9,651 bases of DNA, taken from the NCBI GenBank assembly GCA_002498285.1, contig DAGU01000099.1, positions 11,395-21,045 on the forward strand, given 5' to 3'. A program made the position numbers and the translations under genes. The notes beneath the pieces were generated by a model, which was given only the letters and a program-made list of their open reading frames with translations, was not told where the DNA came from and did no database searches. This stretch comes from Methanomassiliicoccus sp. UBA386. GTDB lineage: Archaea; Thermoplasmatota; Thermoplasmata; Methanomassiliicoccales; Methanomassiliicoccaceae. Positions 8,801 to 9,651 of the stretch are shown here, in pieces. The number at the start of each line of letters is the position of its first letter. Position 1 is the first letter of the stretch.

Positions 8801-8895
8801 TAGACCTTGAATCCCGACTCTGCGAGATCCAAAGCGGTCTGGACGCCGGAGATGCCTCCCCCGACGACCATCACTGCACCCATGTTATCCGACAT
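5878..8895 (-). CDS. hdrA: Heterodisulfide reductase subunit A, long two-module form
   Basis: This FAD/iron-sulfur subunit is the likely site of electron bifurcation between heterodisulfide (via HdrBC) and ferredoxin. At about 1005 residues it is far longer than standard HdrA (about 650). Module 1 (about 1-435) has VVGGGISG at 10-17, NDCSMC near 55-59, an inserted two-cluster ferredoxin domain (Cys108, 111, 114, 118; Cys155, 163, 166, 170) and CVGSR with a CSSVCC cysteine group (253-270). Module 2 begins with the classic HdrA N-terminal domain (VFVCDCGINIKGTVDC, about 454-469; SCTPRTHE near 516; DQCSW near 548). A second VVGGGISG at 594-601 and CVGSR/CSRVCC (737-753) follow, with no inserted ferredoxin. 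The C-terminus carries two [4Fe-4S] motifs (Cys932-942 and 968-978). The ATG at 8895 is preferred over 8910 because the strong GGAGGAG precedes it. Confidence 0.95.
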   Translation of the reverse strand: MSDNMGAVMVVGGGISGVQTALDLAESGFKVYVVEKKPSIGGVMSQLDKTFPTNDCSMCILSPKLVEMARHPLINLMTLSEVTEVGGEAPNFKVKVRHNPRYVDMDKCVGCGICAEKCPVKVPNEYDSGLINRKAIYIPFAQAVPLKYSIDETKCLKLTKGRCGLCEKNCPAGAVNYEDKPVEEVLDVGAIILAPGFDAFDARLKKEYGYGEYANVVTSLEFERFLSATGPYGGHVLRPSDQQTPMKVAFLQCVGSRDTKTNEYCSSVCCMYAMKQAIIAGEHTAGLKPTIFFMDIRAVGKEFEDYRARAEKEYGIEMHRATRVASIEEDPVTKNLFLRYTSNGEIFEEEFDMVVLSVGLEPPKGANALSKIFDINLNRFGFAAADVYSPLSTSKPGVFVTGAFASPKDIPTSVAEASGAAAKAGAFIAEKRGVVKEVDVKEINVEGQEPRIGVFVCDCGINIKGTVDCADVAQYAKSLPNVVYTEEMKYSCSADSQQKIKEVIKSENLNRVVVASCTPRTHEALFQSTLKEGGLNPYLFEMANIRDQCSWIHMGEPEKATQKSKDLVRMAVAKSRLLEPLTESKLPVTHAGVVVGGGISGMTAALDMAAQGFKVDLIERASELGGNALKIFHEEDNRKVREFAKELVTRVNNTQNITVHLNTSVEDVSGFVGNFKVKTTGGSEIETGAIVVAVGAKEYTPKEFLYGQDKRVVTQFELENKMQQGPVGAKTIAMIQCVGSRNSEAPYCSRVCCSNAIKNAIALKKADPASNVYVFHKDIRTYGFREDLYKEAGRLGVNFVRVPEDQPPVVSKEGDALKLVANDTILGEDIMIRPDMVVLSTGIRPHEDNEELAKMLKVPLSKDKYFLEAHMKLRPVEFATNGVYLAGLAHWPKFTDEAIAQASGAASRAITVISKPELKSEGVIAAVNEDICDGCAICEPVCEYKAITIVEDAKNPDKKKAVVNEGLCKGCGGCVAACPSGAMEQRGFKNEQIIAAIDAALEESE

Positions 8896-8901
8896 TTCAA
8901 G

Positions 8902-8908
8902 CTCCTCC
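8902..8908 (-). promoter_or_regulatory. Shine-Dalgarno site of hdrA
   Basis: GGAGGAG on the minus strand ends six bases before the ATG at 8895. An in-frame ATG at 8910 lies directly in front of this site and would place it inside the coding sequence. The site therefore argues for the shorter protein. Confidence 0.75.
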
Positions 8909-8951
8909 ATGCAATATGGTTCTCACTCCACCAGTACAAAAGTTCTCATTT

Positions 8952-8959
8952 GAATGTTC
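8952..8959 (-). repeat. GAAC(A/G)TTC motif, copy 1
   Basis: GAATGTTC on the plus strand reads GAACATTC on the minus strand, about 57 bases upstream of the hdrA ATG. Two further copies lie at 9008-9015 and 9268-9275. A repeated near-palindromic octamer in a divergent promoter region could be a regulator-binding half-site. The function is inferred. Confidence 0.35.
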
Positions 8960-8962
8960 TTC

Positions 8963-8975
8963 GGTCAGTCTGACC
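8963..8975. promoter_or_regulatory. 13-bp perfect palindrome upstream of hdrA
   Basis: GGTCAG-T-CTGACC is a perfect inverted repeat with a single-base centre, 67 bases upstream of the hdrA ATG. It could be an operator for a dimeric regulator or a small hairpin in the leader RNA. No known regulator site was matched. Confidence 0.4.
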
Positions 8976-8998
8976 CCGTTCACCGGAATCCTCGCTGT

Positions 8999-9015
8999 TT
9001 CGTTTACGAACATTC
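8999..9015. repeat. TTCGT-TT-ACGAA inverted repeat with GAAC(A/G)TTC copy 2
   Basis: TTCGT and ACGAA (8999-9003 and 9006-9010) form perfect arms around TT. The right arm runs on into GAACATTC (9008-9015). The same ACGAAC(A/G)TTC string recurs at 9266-9275, where it is part of a perfect palindrome. The match suggests a shared binding site. Confidence 0.4.
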
Positions 9016-9165
9016 TTCCTCCAGTTCGAGGGCGGGACGCTGGGAAGCGCCGATCGCCCGATTCAAAGACCCGCAGCCTGGACCAGCAGCTGCCATATAC
9101 CATCTCACCATTCAAAGAAGAATGATGGTTCTGGCTTGGGTGCTTTTCCCGGAGAAAGGGATGTT

Positions 9166-9180
9166 CATATATTAACATAT
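9166..9180. promoter_or_regulatory. AT-rich, possibly bidirectional TATA element
   Basis: CATATATTAACATAT is the most AT-rich block in an otherwise GC-rich window and reads TATA-like on both strands. On the minus strand it would start the hdrA operon near 9145 with a leader of about 250 bases. On the plus strand it would start transcription near 9200. Assignment to either gene is uncertain. Confidence 0.4.
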
Positions 9181-9230
9181 CGTACATTACTCCTGTTCAT
9201 GGGGGTTTTTAGGCCAATTTTGGCATCAAT

Positions 9231-9239
9231 CTAAATAAA
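9231..9239 (+). promoter_or_regulatory. Candidate TATA box for the RING-like gene
   Basis: CTAAATAAA on the plus strand would place a transcription start near 9260, about 70 bases before the Shine-Dalgarno site at 9324. A perfect inverted repeat, GCCAA-TT-TTGGC (9213-9224), lies directly upstream, where a transcription factor or TFB could bind. Confidence 0.35.
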
Positions 9240-9249
9240 CATTTCGGCT

Positions 9250-9277
9250 TCTCGGCCTTCGAGAGACGAACGTTCGT
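9250..9277. promoter_or_regulatory. Hairpin and 12-bp palindrome, possible operator (GAAC(A/G)TTC copy 3)
   Basis: Two perfect inverted repeats lie side by side. TCTCG-GCCTT-CGAGA (9250-9264) is a small hairpin, and ACGAACGTTCGT (9266-9277) is a gapless 12-bp palindrome that contains the third GAAC(A/G)TTC copy. They fall at or just after the start expected from the TATA-like box at 9231, a position suited to a repressor site. No known regulator was identified. Confidence 0.4.
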
Positions 9278-9323
9278 AACCTTTCGATGGGTGGAGATAG
9301 CCTTTCAAAAATTGAATCATAAA

Positions 9324-9372
9324 GGAAGGATTAATGTTACCGCCTTGCTTATCCCCGGACCGTGTGGGATAA
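9324..9372 (+). other. Shine-Dalgarno site and 12-codon upstream ORF
   Basis: GGAAGGA (9324-9330) is followed three bases later by ATG at 9334. The frame encodes only 12 residues (MLPPCLSPDRVG) and stops at TAA 9370-9372. It overlaps the putative GTG start (9362) of the RING-like gene in another frame. It may be a leader peptide, a sign that the main gene's start has been frameshifted, or chance. Confidence 0.35.
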
Positions 9373-9374
9373 GC
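9347..9374 (+). promoter_or_regulatory. 9-bp perfect hairpin around the putative GTG start
   Basis: GCTTATCCC (9347-9355) and GGGATAAGC (9366-9374) are perfectly complementary around a 10-base loop, CGGACCGTGT. The loop contains the putative GTG start codon of the RING-like gene at 9362-9364. The stop of the upstream ORF lies in the 3' arm. The structure is clear from the sequence; a role in translation control is inferred. Confidence 0.5.
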
Positions 9375-9651
9375 TTCCCGTCGCTGCCGTGCTCGGCAGC
9401 TCGGGCATCGGCGAACTGTTCCGCAGGTACCATTATGTTGCCAGGCGAAGGCGGGGAGAGGGGGAGCCCAGGCCCCGGGTGCAGGTTAGCGGACCGAAGG
9501 TCCAGCAGACGGCCTGCCAGATCTGTCTGGGACGCATTAAGGAGGGCACCGAGTATATCAGATGCTCCTCCGGCCGGGCATTCCACGCCACATGCCTGGA
9601 CAGGGTGGGAGGATGCCCATACTGCCAGAGGACGGTCGAGATCAAGGGCAA
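9362..9651 (+). CDS. RING-like zinc-finger protein, 3'-truncated by the window
   Basis: The frame is open from an in-frame TAA at 9332 to the window end, giving 96 codons from GTG 9362. The N-terminal 50 residues include a basic stretch (RRYHYVARRRRG, about 22-33) and no clear membrane segment. A cysteine-rich domain follows: CQIC (52-55), Cys68, His75, Cys78, then CPYC (85-88), with spacing C-x2-C-x12-C-x6-H-x2-C-x6-C-x2-C. This resembles the RING-finger domains found in many Thermoplasmatota proteins. From memory of such domains the third position is usually C-x-C-G; here it is CSSG, so one ligand cysteine seems to be replaced by serine. The start is uncertain: GTG at 9362 or 9389, or an initiation at ATG 9334 followed by a frame change. 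The function is unknown; a role in protein-protein contact or ubiquitin-like modification is only a possibility. Confidence 0.55.
   Translation, partial: MWDKLPVAAVLGSSGIGELFRRYHYVARRRRGEGEPRPRVQVSGPKVQQTACQICLGRIKEGTEYIRCSSGRAFHATCLDRVGGCPYCQRTVEIKG

Larger units (their letters stand above)
8911..9323. other. Divergent intergenic region with promoters and palindromes, no convincing gene
   Basis: This stretch separates the minus-strand hdrA operon from the plus-strand RING-like gene. Short ORFs exist on both strands, but none shows a recognisable domain or a good ribosome binding site. It contains AT-rich promoter-like elements, several perfect short inverted repeats and a recurring GAAC(A/G)TTC motif, listed separately. 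No tRNA or other known RNA was recognised. The hdrA transcript may carry a long 5' leader, because no clear TATA box lies within 100 bases of its start. Confidence 0.6.

Noticed and set aside
8897..9187. A 96-codon minus-strand ORF overlapping the hdrA start, and short + strand ORFs opposite it
   Set aside because: There is no domain or suitable ribosome binding site, and they run across the palindromes and promoter-like elements. They are best treated as chance.
9317..9651. Minus-strand ORFs at 9317-9586 and 9433-9651
   Set aside because: They are antisense to the cysteine-patterned RING-like frame and have no motif of their own.
1..9651. CRISPR arrays, tRNA or rRNA genes, insertion sequences
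   Set aside because: No spaced direct repeats, cloverleaf-like sequences, transposase motifs or terminal inverted repeats were found on reading either strand.

Overview
The window looks like a piece of an archaeal chromosome, most likely a hydrogenotrophic methanogen of the Thermoplasmatota, and Methanomassiliicoccales fits best. This is inferred from four things: an hdrA-mvhD-mvhG-mvhA cluster, GC-rich coding sequence, archaeal TATA boxes placed for leaderless transcripts, and a T-rich archaeal terminator. No 16S or mcr gene is present to confirm the assignment.

Left part (1-2163, + strand): the 3' end of an NAD(P)HX dehydratase gene (nnrD), cut by the window edge. Two metallophosphoesterase genes from different families follow. 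Each has its own TATA-like box about 25-29 bases before the ATG, so each is probably a separate leaderless transcript.

Middle gap (2164-2845): this apparent 680-base intergenic stretch is not empty. On the minus strand it holds a near full-length relic (2170-2759) of a GyrI-like-domain protein. The relic is broken by about six frameshifts but is still readable from its N-terminus to its terminal TAA. A T-rich terminator for the hydrogenase operon follows the mvhA stop.

Main operon (8895 down to 2846, - strand): hdrA, mvhD, mvhG and mvhA are tightly packed, with 4-base overlaps or a 10-base gap and good Shine-Dalgarno sites. MvhA and MvhG form the [NiFe]-hydrogenase core, MvhD is the [2Fe-2S] electron bridge, and HdrA is the FAD/iron-sulfur subunit. 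With HdrB and HdrC, which are not in this window, they would couple H2 oxidation to reduction of the CoM-S-S-CoB heterodisulfide and of ferredoxin by flavin-based electron bifurcation. HdrA is about 1005 residues rather than the usual roughly 650. It is a head-to-tail fusion of two HdrA-like flavoprotein modules with complementary iron-sulfur domains.

Right part (8896-9651): a divergent intergenic region of about 430-460 bases, rich in short palindromes and repeated GAAC(A/G)TTC motifs, with AT-rich promoter-like elements. Beyond it, a + strand gene enters that encodes a RING-like zinc-finger protein and runs off the window. Its putative GTG start lies in the loop of a perfect 9-bp hairpin, behind a short Shine-Dalgarno-led upstream ORF.
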